From assembly GCA_012744395.1 (NCBI GenBank), contig JAAYCB010000157.1:1-42600 (forward strand): DNA of 42,600 nt. The letters are read 5' to 3'. Positions 1-7,900 of this stretch are shown here, piece after piece. How positions within the stretch are numbered: position 1 is the stretch's first letter; each line of letters begins with the position of its first letter. Both the position numbers and the translations under genes were made by a program. The DNA is from Pirellulaceae bacterium (lineage in GTDB: Bacteria > Planctomycetota > Planctomycetia > Pirellulales > Thermoguttaceae). A model generated the notes under the pieces. The model was not told where the DNA came from, did not search any database, and was given only the letters and a program-made list of their open reading frames with translations.

Positions 1-243
1 CAATGCCAGGGCCGTCGCCACGGTCGCATCGACCGCATTGCCGCCCTGGTTGAGCACCGCCAGGCCCACGTCGCTCGCCGGCGGCGAGACGGTGACAACG
101 ATGCCGCGCGCCCGCTCGGCCGGCTGCTGCGCGCGCTCCGCGCCGAAAATCTGGCCCGAAAGCGCCACGGCGACCAGGATTGCGAGGAAGGTCCGAACCA
201 GGCGGCTGCGGTATTCGACAATTTGCACGGCTTTGGTCCTCAT
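1..243 (-). CDS. ggt: Gamma-glutamyltransferase, N-terminal part (runs off the left edge)
   Basis: The 81 codons present begin with an ATG at 241-243 and stay open to the window edge. The start has a signal-peptide-like segment (residues about 15-31, ending in FGAERA). It is followed by a stretch typical of the start of mature gamma-glutamyltransferases: a GIVVTVSPPASDVGL segment, then GGNAVDATVATALAL. Enzymes of this family remove or transfer the gamma-glutamyl group of glutathione and related peptides, usually in the periplasm. The catalytic Thr of the self-cleaved small subunit would lie outside the window, so activity cannot be judged. The family call is strong, but the choice among GGT paralogues is not possible from this fragment. 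Confidence 0.8.
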   Translation of the reverse strand, partial: MRTKAVQIVEYRSRLVRTFLAILVAVALSGQIFGAERAQQPAERARGIVVTVSPPASDVGLAVLNQGGNAVDATVATALAL

Positions 244-1044
244 TCTGGTGCAGGGCAGGTGAGATTGTCGCGGAACGGTCGGCGGCATTGTAACACAAGG
301 CAGGCGCGACAATCGACCACGCGCCTCTGGAGTGCGACGATTCACCGCCGCTTTCACCCAAGCGGCAGACTCTAACCCGACGCGTCAGCGAGGCCAGCTC
401 GGTCAGCCGTCCTCGCTTACGCGTCGGGTTGAGAGCCGTCCTCGCTTACGCGTCGGGTTGAGAATCGGCTCAAGAATGATCGGGGGGCGATAGCGGCGAT
501 CGACCGCTGCACGCGTACGCCCGTAAGTCTGTTGAACCAGCGAGTCAAGCGTCCCTGCCAGGTTGATTCTGAACGCTGACACCGATAGCATCTGCGTCCT
601 CTCCCGGGGGGGGTGACTGGAGGTGGATTGCTGCTCCGCAAGCTGCCGCACCGGGCAAGGACCATCAACGTTGACCGACCGCCTTCTGCATTGCCCATCA
701 AGCGCACAGCCTTGACGCGGCCCATGAGCTTGTTCCAGAAGCATGATTGTTCTCTGCTTACACCGAAGGCCCTGCTCCAAACATCCGTCCCGACGCTACA
801 GCCAGCGGTGTCCCCTGGCCAAGAACGTCGGAACAAAACCAGGAAATGCAACTGATTGCTGATCGTTGGACTTTTTACCACCCCAGCGCTGCCTGGCCCT
901 ATCGAAGGGGACTCCCCTCCCTCTCGTCCGGGCCAATCGAACTCGCGGACGATAGGCAGAGTCTCTGTCGATCGTTCCGCGTGAGCGGGTGTCATGGCGA
1001 TGGCGCTTTGCGGAGTAAGCCTGCTCACCCTGTTTTGGAAAGAC
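244..1044. other. Gene-poor stretch with planctomycete-type repeats
   Basis: No open frame here has a convincing start or a recognisable protein. The longer frames on the minus strand lack ribosome sites and have shadow-like composition. The only clear structures are the repeat cluster at 374-459 and, just beyond this stretch, the terminator-like hairpins near 1045-1165. Confidence 0.5.
374..459. repeat. Inverted and direct copies of a 20-bp repeat (CCTCGCTTACGCGTCGGGTT)
   Basis: The 20-mer CCTCGCTTACGCGTCGGGTT occurs at 411-430 and again at 440-459 as a 29-bp direct repeat unit. Its reverse complement, with one change, occurs at 374-393. The set can fold as a hairpin. From memory this motif is one of the short dispersed repeats of Pirellulales genomes, but that is not tested here. 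Confidence 0.75.
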
Positions 1045-1072
1045 AAAAAAGAAAGCGGCGCTGAATCGCCGC
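1045..1072 (-). terminator. Rho-independent terminator of the PEP-CTERM gene
   Basis: Read on the minus strand, a 6-bp stem (GCGGCG/CGCCGC) with a 6-nt loop at 1055-1072 is followed by TTTCTTTTTTG. It lies about 115 bp past the stop of the minus-strand gene at 1189-1878 and is the right way round to end its transcript. Confidence 0.7.
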
Positions 1073-1124
1073 ATTCCGAAAGGAGGGAGATGGCAATCCT
1101 GATTTGCATGCCCCAAGCACGCGA

Positions 1125-1165
1125 AATGGCGTCCCGGCTATCCGCCAGGACGCCATTGCTTTTTC
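1125..1165 (+). terminator. 10-bp hairpin followed by a T-tract, plus orientation
   Basis: AATGGCGTCC (1125-1134) pairs perfectly with GGACGCCATT (1148-1157) and is followed by GCTTTTTC. This is a terminator shape for plus-strand transcription, although no plus-strand gene lies upstream. On the minus strand the same stem lies in the 3' untranslated region of the PEP-CTERM gene and could protect its mRNA. Confidence 0.5.
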
Positions 1166-1188
1166 TCGGGCTTATCCAGATCAACAGA

Positions 1189-1878
1189 TCAGGGGCGCCG
1201 CCTGCGGCAAAGAGCTACTGCGGCCAAGCCAAGACCCCACACTGCCAGCGACGCTGGTTCGGGTGTATGATGCAACGTGTCTCCCTCCTCGGGTGAATCA
1301 GGATCCTTAAGGTTGATGAAGCTCTCGCTTCCTTCGTTCGCAAATCCTTGCACGTGGATGCCGATTCTCAAGTCACGCCCGCCATCAAGCGCGTCGACAA
1401 CATCGGCCAGCGTCTTGCCCGGCAGCAAATCGAAGGTAATGTCTAGGTATTCCCCAGGATTCACACCGTTCGGCTGCACTGGGGGGTCTGAATCAGCCAA
1501 AAAACCGGCTGTGACCTCGAAATCTATACTCTTGCCACCCGGCAAAACTGGGGGACTAGCTTCCTGGGCAAAGGAGACTCCAGAACCCCCTGAAATACTA
1601 GCGATCCCCAATAACGTGCCATCGTCAAAGTACACATCCGTGATCGATGACTCGGCCGATCCCAGGTTGTAGAAGTGGAACTGGACTTGGTCCGTTACCC
1701 CAATCTCAATGACATCGACAAAGAGTTGAGCTTCACCAATTGCCATACTTTCGCCGGAATTGGCAGTGATGGCGTCAAATCCATACGTAGCAAGGACAGC
1801 ACCTTCAGCCGCGATTGGCACGCTCAGTAGTGCCACGGACAAAAACGCCCCAGTATGCAACCTGCTCATTTTGCCCAT
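1189..1878 (-). CDS. PEP-CTERM sorting domain protein, exported
   Basis: This 229-residue protein has a Sec-type signal (residues about 8-27, ending AAEGA) and a C-terminal PEP-CTERM sorting signal at about 206-229. The sorting signal consists of the triplet PEP in TPEPASLAVW, a hydrophobic stretch and a final CRRRRP. Such proteins are exported, processed at the C-terminus by an exosortase and probably anchored or released at the outer surface. The middle part is acidic and beta-rich and matches no enzyme I recognise. ATG 1878 is preceded by AAGGA with about 8 nt spacing. A second ATG three codons in is also possible. The gene stands alone with its own terminator at 1045-1072, and no exosortase gene lies in this window. 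Confidence 0.85.
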   Translation of the reverse strand: MGKMSRLHTGAFLSVALLSVPIAAEGAVLATYGFDAITANSGESMAIGEAQLFVDVIEIGVTDQVQFHFYNLGSAESSITDVYFDDGTLLGIASISGGSGVSFAQEASPPVLPGGKSIDFEVTAGFLADSDPPVQPNGVNPGEYLDITFDLLPGKTLADVVDALDGGRDLRIGIHVQGFANEGSESFINLKDPDSPEEGDTLHHTPEPASLAVWGLGLAAVALCRRRRP

Positions 1879-2660
1879 TGCCCCTATCCTTCGTCAAATT
1901 GTGTCGATGAATCTGTACTCGACTGTACTATATTTACCGCTCGTCTCCAATTTCTTACAAATGGTTGCAGGAATTTGGGCAAGTTTCCTGGGTTATCCCA
2001 AGTTAATCTGGCAGCCAGCCTCTCTATTGCAGCGTGCAATCGACCTGGCAGCAGAGCGACCCCGTCTAAAGTGCTGCATTATTCCTTCCGTTTGTTGTAT
2101 ATCCGTCTGGCCCCCAGCAATTGCGCCTCCAATATCCGCAGCCAAGAATTGGCGGAATTTGCAGAATCCACAAGAGGTTGCCCTGCCGTCACATCCTAGA
2201 GTTCTGATCCACATTCTCGGCTGCCTGCACTTCTGAAGGCACCTCCTCCGAAAGCGTCGCAGCTAGAAATCGTTCTCGTGACACCAGGCCGATTCCGCCC
2301 ATTCTATCGGTTGTGCAAATATAACCCACCGTGTGGGTGGGATGTCGCGCAAAAGTAGGGGTAACTCTTCCTGTGCCCCCCAAGGCCCCACAATCCTCCT
2401 ATTGCCAGTTCCCCCCCTTGCCTGCTATTTTTGTCACCCAAGGGCAATTGGAGACCTTCCAGCGAAAGTCGCCACGCTGCGGTCTCTGATCGGGGTTGCG
2501 GTCGAATCCGCTTCGCTACCAAGCGGTTGGGAGGGTAGGACTGCTTTGGCCGCTGCACCCGCCAAGTCTACTGGAAATCAAGTTGCCTCGTCTCATCTAC
2601 TCTTTCGCCTTGCGGTTCCGTTCCCATTGATGCGCAGATTTCGTGCGCCTGGAGAGCACC
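1879..2660. other. Intergenic stretch between divergent genes, no gene seen
   Basis: This 780-bp region separates the minus-strand PEP-CTERM gene from the plus-strand LEPR-XLL protease gene and must hold both promoters. Its G+C is visibly lower than in the flanking genes. A small hairpin (CCCAC/GTGGG, 3-nt loop) lies at 2325-2337. No RNA gene, repeat array or coding frame with a convincing ribosome site was found. Confidence 0.5.
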
Positions 2661-5600
2661 ATGTCCCGTCTCAATCAGCGTCAGTCAGCCCCTTCTAGCC
2701 GTTCCCATCGCACAAGCCGGCGCGAGCGGACACTCGCCATCGAACCTCTGGAATCGCGCCAACTGCTCTCCGTCGTGGGGGCTCAACCCGAATTGCGAAC
2801 CGCTCCGGCGATCACCGCGCAGCCCCCCGACGCGCTGCAAACCGCGGCGGAGGTTGTCGGCGCTGGCGTTCTCAGCCAGTCCTCGCTGGCCGTGCCCCCC
2901 CTCTCCAGCAACCCGGACGCGACGGCGAAGATCTACCTCGACTTCGACGGCCATTTCGAGTCCACCTGGGGGACGTACAGCGGTATCAGCACGCCCGTCT
3001 TTAGCCTCGACTCCGACCTGACCAGCTTCAGCACCAGCGAGATTGCGGCGATCAACCAGATTTGGGCCCGCGTCTCGGAGGACTACGCGCCGTTCGATAT
3101 CGACGTGACGACCATTGAGCCGGCCAGCTTCGCTGACAAGATGGGCCTGCGCGTATCCATCGGCGGCAACGGCAGTTGGTACGGCTCGGCCGGCGGGGTT
3201 GCCTACGTTGGCTCATTCACCAACTACATCGTCAACACCGTATACATTTTCCCCCAGCAATTGGCCAACAGCGCAAAATATATCGCGGAAGCCTCGTCGC
3301 ACGAGTCGGGGCACGCTTTCGGACTCCGGCACCAGAGCCGCTACGACGCAAACGGCACGAAGACGGAGGAATACCACACCGGCGACGGCGACTGGGCGCC
3401 GATCATGGGCACCAGCTACTACAAGACGCGAACCACCTGGCACAACGGCACCAGCACCATCGCCGCGACGATCTATCAAGACGACATGGCCGTGATCTCC
3501 AACACGACCAACGGCTTCGGCTACCGCGCGGACGATCACGGCAACGCAAGCAAACCCACCCCCCTGGTCTTCTCCGGCAATACCGCCACCGCCAGCGGAA
3601 TCATCGAGAAGATGGACGACCAGGACGCCTTTTCCTTCTCGACCACCGGCGGCAGCGTGACCATCACCCAGAACGTCGCGGCGATCGGCGCTAACCTCGA
3701 TTCAACGCTCGAGCTGCGGACCGCCACCGGCACGATCATTGCCTCGGCCAATCCCTCGACCAGCTACGGGGCAACGATCACGGCGAGCCTGGCCGCGGGC
3801 GACTACACGATCGTCACCGCCAGCGCGGGCCAGTACGGCTCGGTCGGCCAGTACACCGTCACGGTCAACGCCAGCACCGCGCCCGCCAACCAGGTCCCCC
3901 AGGCGGCCGACGCCACCTTCTCAATCGCCGAAAACGCCGCGGTCGGCACGCCGGTCGGCACGGTCACCGCCACCGATGCGGACAGCCCGGCGCAGACGCT
4001 CGCCTACACGATCACCGCCGGCAACAACGCCGGCGTGTTTGCGATCAACAGCGCCTCGGGCGAGATCACCGTGGCCAACAACTCGGCGCTGGACTACGAG
4101 GCAACGAGCAAGTATACGCTCACCGTCGAAGTCACCGACAACGGCACGCCGAACCTCTCCGACACGGCAACGATCACGGTCAACGTGACCGACGTGAACG
4201 AGACGCCGCTTCTGGCTGATGCAACCTTCTCGGTGGCCGAGAATGCCGCCGTCGGCACACCGGTCGGCACGCTCACCGCCGCCGATCCGGACCGCCCGGC
4301 CCAGACGCTCAGCTACGCAATCACCGCCGGCAACCCGTCCGGCGTGTTCGCCATCGACAGCGCCTCGGGCGAGATCACCGTGGCGGACAACGCGACGCTG
4401 GACTACAAGGCAACCAGCCAGTACGTCCTGACGGTGCAGGTCACCGACAACGGCACGCCAAACCTGTCGGATACCGGCACCGTGACGATCAACGTGACCA
4501 ACATCAATCAGGCGCCCGTGCTGGCCGACGCCACGTTCTCGCTGCCTGAAGACGCCGCAATTGGCACACCGGTCGGCACGCTCGCCGCCACCGATCCGGA
4601 CCGCCCGGCGCAGACGCTCACCTACGCGATCACCGCCGGGAACGGCGCGGGCGTGTTCGCGATCAACAGCGCTTCGGGCCAGATCACCGTGGCCAGCAAT
4701 TCGACACTGGACTACGAGACGATCAGCCAGTACGTGCTGACGGTGCAGGTCGCCGACGACGGCACGCCGAGCCTTTCCGACACGGCAACGGTCACGATCA
4801 ACCTGGCCGATGTAAACGAGGCCCCGGTGCTGGCTGACGCGACGTTCTCGCTGCCTGAGAATGCCGCGGTCGGCACACCGGTCGGCACGCTCACCGCCAC
4901 CGATCCGGACCGCCCGGCCCAGACGCTCCGCTATGCGATCACCGCCGGCAACCCGTCCGGCGTGTTCGCGATCAACAGCGCCTCGGGCGAGATCACCGTG
5001 GCCGACAACTCGACGCTGGACTACAAGGCAACCGGCCAGTACGTCCTGACGGTGCAGGTTTCAGACAACGGCGCGCCGAGCCTTTCGGACACGGCGGCGG
5101 TCACGGTCGACGTGGCTCCGATGAACCGGCCGCCCCAGATCGTCACGGTAGGTGAGCACTGGGCCGTCAAGGGCGAGCAGCTTTCGTTCGTCGTCTCGGC
5201 CTTCGACCCCGACGTTCCCCAGCAGACCCTGCGGTATTCCCTGGAGCCGGGCGCTCCGGCCGGCGCTGCGATCGACCCGGTCACCGGCCTCTTCTCCTGG
5301 ACGCCGGACAGCTCGGCCGAAGCCCGAAGCTACACGGTCGACATTTGCGTGACCGACAACGGAACGCCTCCACTGGCCGACGTGGTCAAGATGGCGATCA
5401 ACGTGGCCGAGCCGCTCGGCGCCGCCGACTCGCGGAGCCTGCTGGACGTGCCGGCCGCGGAGTCGCACTGGTATGCGCTGTCGACCGTTCGCGAAGGGTT
5501 TTTGACGGCCGAGGCCGCGTATGCTGGGACCGGCTCGGTCTCGATGGCGATCTACGACGACCAGGGGCAACCGTTGGCCTCCTCGACCGGCAGCGCGGGG

Positions 5601-6500
5601 CTTGCGCGGATCGACATTCCGGCTGCCGCCGGCGAGGCGTTTTATGTCAAGGTCGCCACCACGGCAAGCGCGGTCGATCTCAGCCTGGCCAACCTGGTCT
5701 CGCAGGCCGGCGGCACGCTGGCGGTGTTCGGGACCGGCGCGGACGACGCGTTTACGTTCGACGCCTCTGGTCGGCGGATTTCCATCAACGGCCTCGTCTA
5801 CCAATTCACCGCCGCGGAGGCAACGAACGTGACGTTCGACGGCGGCCCGGGCAACAATGCGGCCACGCTCAAGGGGACGGCGGACAGTGAAACGGCCAAG
5901 CTCTACCCGGGCCGAGCCGACTTGCAGGGAGCGGGCTACGAGGTCCACGTGGTCAACACCGCGTCGATTACCTTCGACGGCAACGGCGGGGCCGACCAGG
6001 CCTATCTGAACGACTCCGATGGAGACGACACATTCGTCGCCAGGCTGGGCGACTGCATGCTCTCGGGCGTCTCCTCGGCGGGAATCGGCTACTCCAGCCG
6101 CGCGCTGAACGTCGCCCGCGTGAACGCTCTTGGCAAAGCCGGCGGACGCGACGTGGCCGAGTTCCACGAGTTCGCCGGGAGCACGTTTGTCCGCCGGGGA
6201 TCGTTCGCCAATCTCTCCGGCAACGGCGTTTTCTACGAGGGGAAGTTCTTCGAGGAGACTCTGCTGGTGACGTTGGCTGCGCCGGATGATCCTGGGGGGT
6301 CGGGCGGCAAGACGAAGACCCCGCCGGGCAAATCGCAAACGTTGACCGCGGCGGAGATCGCACTGATTGACCAGGCGATCGTCGAGGGCGCGCCCGGAGC
6401 GGCCAAGGCGCTCGACCGCGACGGCGAGGCCGCCTGTCCCCCAGGGTTGCTGCGAATGGCCACGGCGCGCGTTTTCGCCGAGCTTGGGCGATCAGCGTAA
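2661..6500 (+). CDS. LEPR-XLL surface metalloprotease with PPC and four cadherin repeats
   Basis: The protein has 1279 residues. ATG 2661 is chosen because GGAG lies 6 nt upstream; a GTG at 2643 in the same frame has no such site. Residues 27-37 (AIEPLESRQLL) are a LEPR-XLL motif, which in planctomycetes marks large exported surface proteins. Residues about 88-285 form a zinc metalloprotease of metzincin type with HESGHAFGLRH at 214-224 (three His ligands and the catalytic Glu) and a Met-turn at Met249. A pre-peptidase C-terminal (PPC)-like beta domain follows at 293-405. Four cadherin repeats of exactly 103 residues start at 416, 519, 622 and 725. After them come an Ig-like putative sugar-binding (He_PIG type) domain and a beta-rich tail ending in a Gly/Lys/Pro linker and a short helical end. 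The protein likely degrades protein at the cell surface, with the cadherin repeats as calcium-stiffened spacers. The substrate is unknown. Confidence 0.85.
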   Translation: MSRLNQRQSAPSSRSHRTSRRERTLAIEPLESRQLLSVVGAQPELRTAPAITAQPPDALQTAAEVVGAGVLSQSSLAVPPLSSNPDATAKIYLDFDGHFESTWGTYSGISTPVFSLDSDLTSFSTSEIAAINQIWARVSEDYAPFDIDVTTIEPASFADKMGLRVSIGGNGSWYGSAGGVAYVGSFTNYIVNTVYIFPQQLANSAKYIAEASSHESGHAFGLRHQSRYDANGTKTEEYHTGDGDWAPIMGTSYYKTRTTWHNGTSTIAATIYQDDMAVISNTTNGFGYRADDHGNASKPTPLVFSGNTATASGIIEKMDDQDAFSFSTTGGSVTITQNVAAIGANLDSTLELRTATGTIIASANPSTSYGATITASLAAGDYTIVTASAGQYGSVGQYTVTVNASTAPANQVPQAADATFSIAENAAVGTPVGTVTATDADSPAQTLAYTITAGNNAGVFAINSASGEITVANNSALDYEATSKYTLTVEVTDNGTPNLSDTATITVNVTDVNETPLLADATFSVAENAAVGTPVGTLTAADPDRPAQTLSYAITAGNPSGVFAIDSASGEITVADNATLDYKATSQYVLTVQVTDNGTPNLSDTGTVTINVTNINQAPVLADATFSLPEDAAIGTPVGTLAATDPDRPAQTLTYAITAGNGAGVFAINSASGQITVASNSTLDYETISQYVLTVQVADDGTPSLSDTATVTINLADVNEAPVLADATFSLPENAAVGTPVGTLTATDPDRPAQTLRYAITAGNPSGVFAINSASGEITVADNSTLDYKATGQYVLTVQVSDNGAPSLSDTAAVTVDVAPMNRPPQIVTVGEHWAVKGEQLSFVVSAFDPDVPQQTLRYSLEPGAPAGAAIDPVTGLFSWTPDSSAEARSYTVDICVTDNGTPPLADVVKMAINVAEPLGAADSRSLLDVPAAESHWYALSTVREGFLTAEAAYAGTGSVSMAIYDDQGQPLASSTGSAGLARIDIPAAAGEAFYVKVATTASAVDLSLANLVSQAGGTLAVFGTGADDAFTFDASGRRISINGLVYQFTAAEATNVTFDGGPGNNAATLKGTADSETAKLYPGRADLQGAGYEVHVVNTASITFDGNGGADQAYLNDSDGDDTFVARLGDCMLSGVSSAGIGYSSRALNVARVNALGKAGGRDVAEFHEFAGSTFVRRGSFANLSGNGVFYEGKFFEETLLVTLAAPDDPGGSGGKTKTPPGKSQTLTAAEIALIDQAIVEGAPGAAKALDRDGEAACPPGLLRMATARVFAELGRSA
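3906..5141 (+). repeat. Four tandem 309-bp repeats encoding cadherin domains
   Basis: Units start at 3906, 4215, 4524 and 4833, each exactly 309 bp after the last. Long blocks agree at the nucleotide level between units, for example around GTCGGCACGCTCACCGCC and the segment encoding SGEITV. Exact unit length and silent-site similarity point to recent duplication or gene conversion. Confidence 0.85.
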
Positions 6501-6583
6501 GCCATATACCCAGGGCGGCGCGAGCGCGGCTACGCCGCGACGGCTGATCGCTGACGGCTGACGACTATCCCGGTCGTCACGGA

Positions 6584-7513
6584 TCAATAATCCGCCTGGT
6601 CGAGAATCTCCTTGCCGCAGCTGGTCACGAGCGACGCGTAAACGGAGATCGCGATCGACTCGGCGAGCAGCCGCGCGCTGCCGTCGCCGAAGACCACGTT
6701 CATGCCGCCGGGATGGAAGGCGAAGGCCTCGCTGTTGTTGGTGCAGTTAAGTGCGCAGGGGCCTCCGGCAGCCAGGCCATCGTAAGTAAACCCGTGCAGC
6801 GGAACCTGGTTCTGGTCGTCGGCCCAGCCGGCGCCGAGCACGCGCCCGCCGGTCACGGGAGGGTTCCCTCCGCCGGGCGCACTCTGGCTCGGGCCGAGCC
6901 CGAAGCGGGTGTAGAAGTGGGGCCGCCCGGCGGCTTCAACCAGCGCCAACGTATTGCTCAGGCCGTCTTCTACGTTCACGTCGCGGATCGGCTTGCCGGT
7001 GGAGATCATTCCCCGGGGATCCTTCGGCGGCGCCGCGTAGCCTGAGTCGATCACGATCCGCGCTACGCGCGCGGGCGGCGCGTAGTCGCAGACCGCCGTG
7101 GTTCTCTGCGAATCGATCCGGTCGACGCGGCCGCCGTCGGGGCACGAGGGGCAGAGCAGCACCGCGAGCCGCTGGTTGACAACCTCCTGGTTCGCCGGGT
7201 CGTCCCAATCGCGGTTCCACTGGTATGCCTTCTCCAGGGCCGGTTGGTCCAGGTAGGGGAGCAGCGAGGGGACCCATCCGCGGCGGGGGGGCCCCGGGGT
7301 CGCGGCCATGGGAAACACCCGCGCGGTGGAATGGTATTGCTGGATCGCCAGCGCCAACTGCTTCAAGCGGCTTTGGCACTGGACCCTTCGTGCAGCCTCC
7401 CGGGCCATTTGCACTGCCGGCAGCAGCAGGGCGACGAGAATCCCGATGATGGCGATGACCACGAGGATTTCGACCAGAGTGAAGGCCCGCCTGTTGGATC
7501 GTCTCTTGAACAT
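6584..7513 (-). CDS. DUF1559 protein with prepilin-type N-terminus
   Basis: This 309-residue protein begins with a type IV pilin-like signal: [20 protein letters not shown] at about 8-27, with the processing site before Phe and Glu at +5 of the mature chain. One membrane helix and an amphipathic stretch with [10 protein letters not shown] follow. The C-terminal part carries [14 protein letters not shown] at about 268-281, the usual end block of the DUF1559 (SBP_bac_10-like) family, which is greatly expanded in planctomycetes. The members are thought to be pseudopilins assembled by a type II secretion or pilus-like machine, but their precise role is not known. ATG 7513 has GGAAGG about 11 nt upstream. 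The gene is convergent with the protease gene, and no secretion genes lie beside it. Confidence 0.9.
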   Translation of the reverse strand: MFKRRSNRRAFTLVEILVVIAIIGILVALLLPAVQMAREAARRVQCQSRLKQLALAIQQYHSTARVFPMAATPGPPRRGWVPSLLPYLDQPALEKAYQWNRDWDDPANQEVVNQRLAVLLCPSCPDGGRVDRIDSQRTTAVCDYAPPARVARIVIDSGYAAPPKDPRGMISTGKPIRDVNVEDGLSNTLALVEAAGRPHFYTRFGLGPSQSAPGGGNPPVTGGRVLGAGWADDQNQVPLHGFTYDGLAAGGPCALNCTNNSEAFAFHPGGMNVVFGDGSARLLAESIAISVYASLVTSCGKEILDQADY

Positions 7514-7900
7514 CGCTCGTCGTCCTTCCTGGCTGATTGGCCACCGCCGGCGGCAGCGGCGGCACGCCTGAATTGTAGTCTATCTCGCTCTCGGCAGGGT
7601 GGTCCAGAGCGGCCCAGCGCCAAACGCCCTGCCCAACCGGAACGCCTTCCGGAGTCGAAACCTCCGGCACAACCAGACCGCCAGCGGCGGGCCACCGCCC
7701 CACCGCCGCAAATCCCCACCAGAGGTAGGGTAGTCCCCGGTCTTACGGCACTGGATGCGACCACCAGCGTCGGCCCCCCCCGACCTAAATGGCCTACAGA
7801 TGGCATTTCTGTCAAATCAGTTTTTACTCAACCGGCCCAAATACCCGATCTTGTCCAATGCGTGTTTCCACGGGACAGGGGCTGTTTGGAGAGGTAGACG
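7514..7900. other. Intergenic stretch between divergent genes
   Basis: About 390 bp separate the minus-strand DUF1559 gene from the plus-strand gene at 7901. It must contain both promoters. I see no repeat, RNA gene or coding frame with support. Confidence 0.4.

Noticed and set aside
417..1184. A 255-codon minus-strand frame
   Set aside because: It runs through the repeat cluster and the terminator hairpins, has no recognisable domain and no good start.
3906..5141. Regular repeats as a possible CRISPR array
   Set aside because: Units are 309 bp, coding, in frame, and encode cadherin domains. There are no short repeats with spacers.
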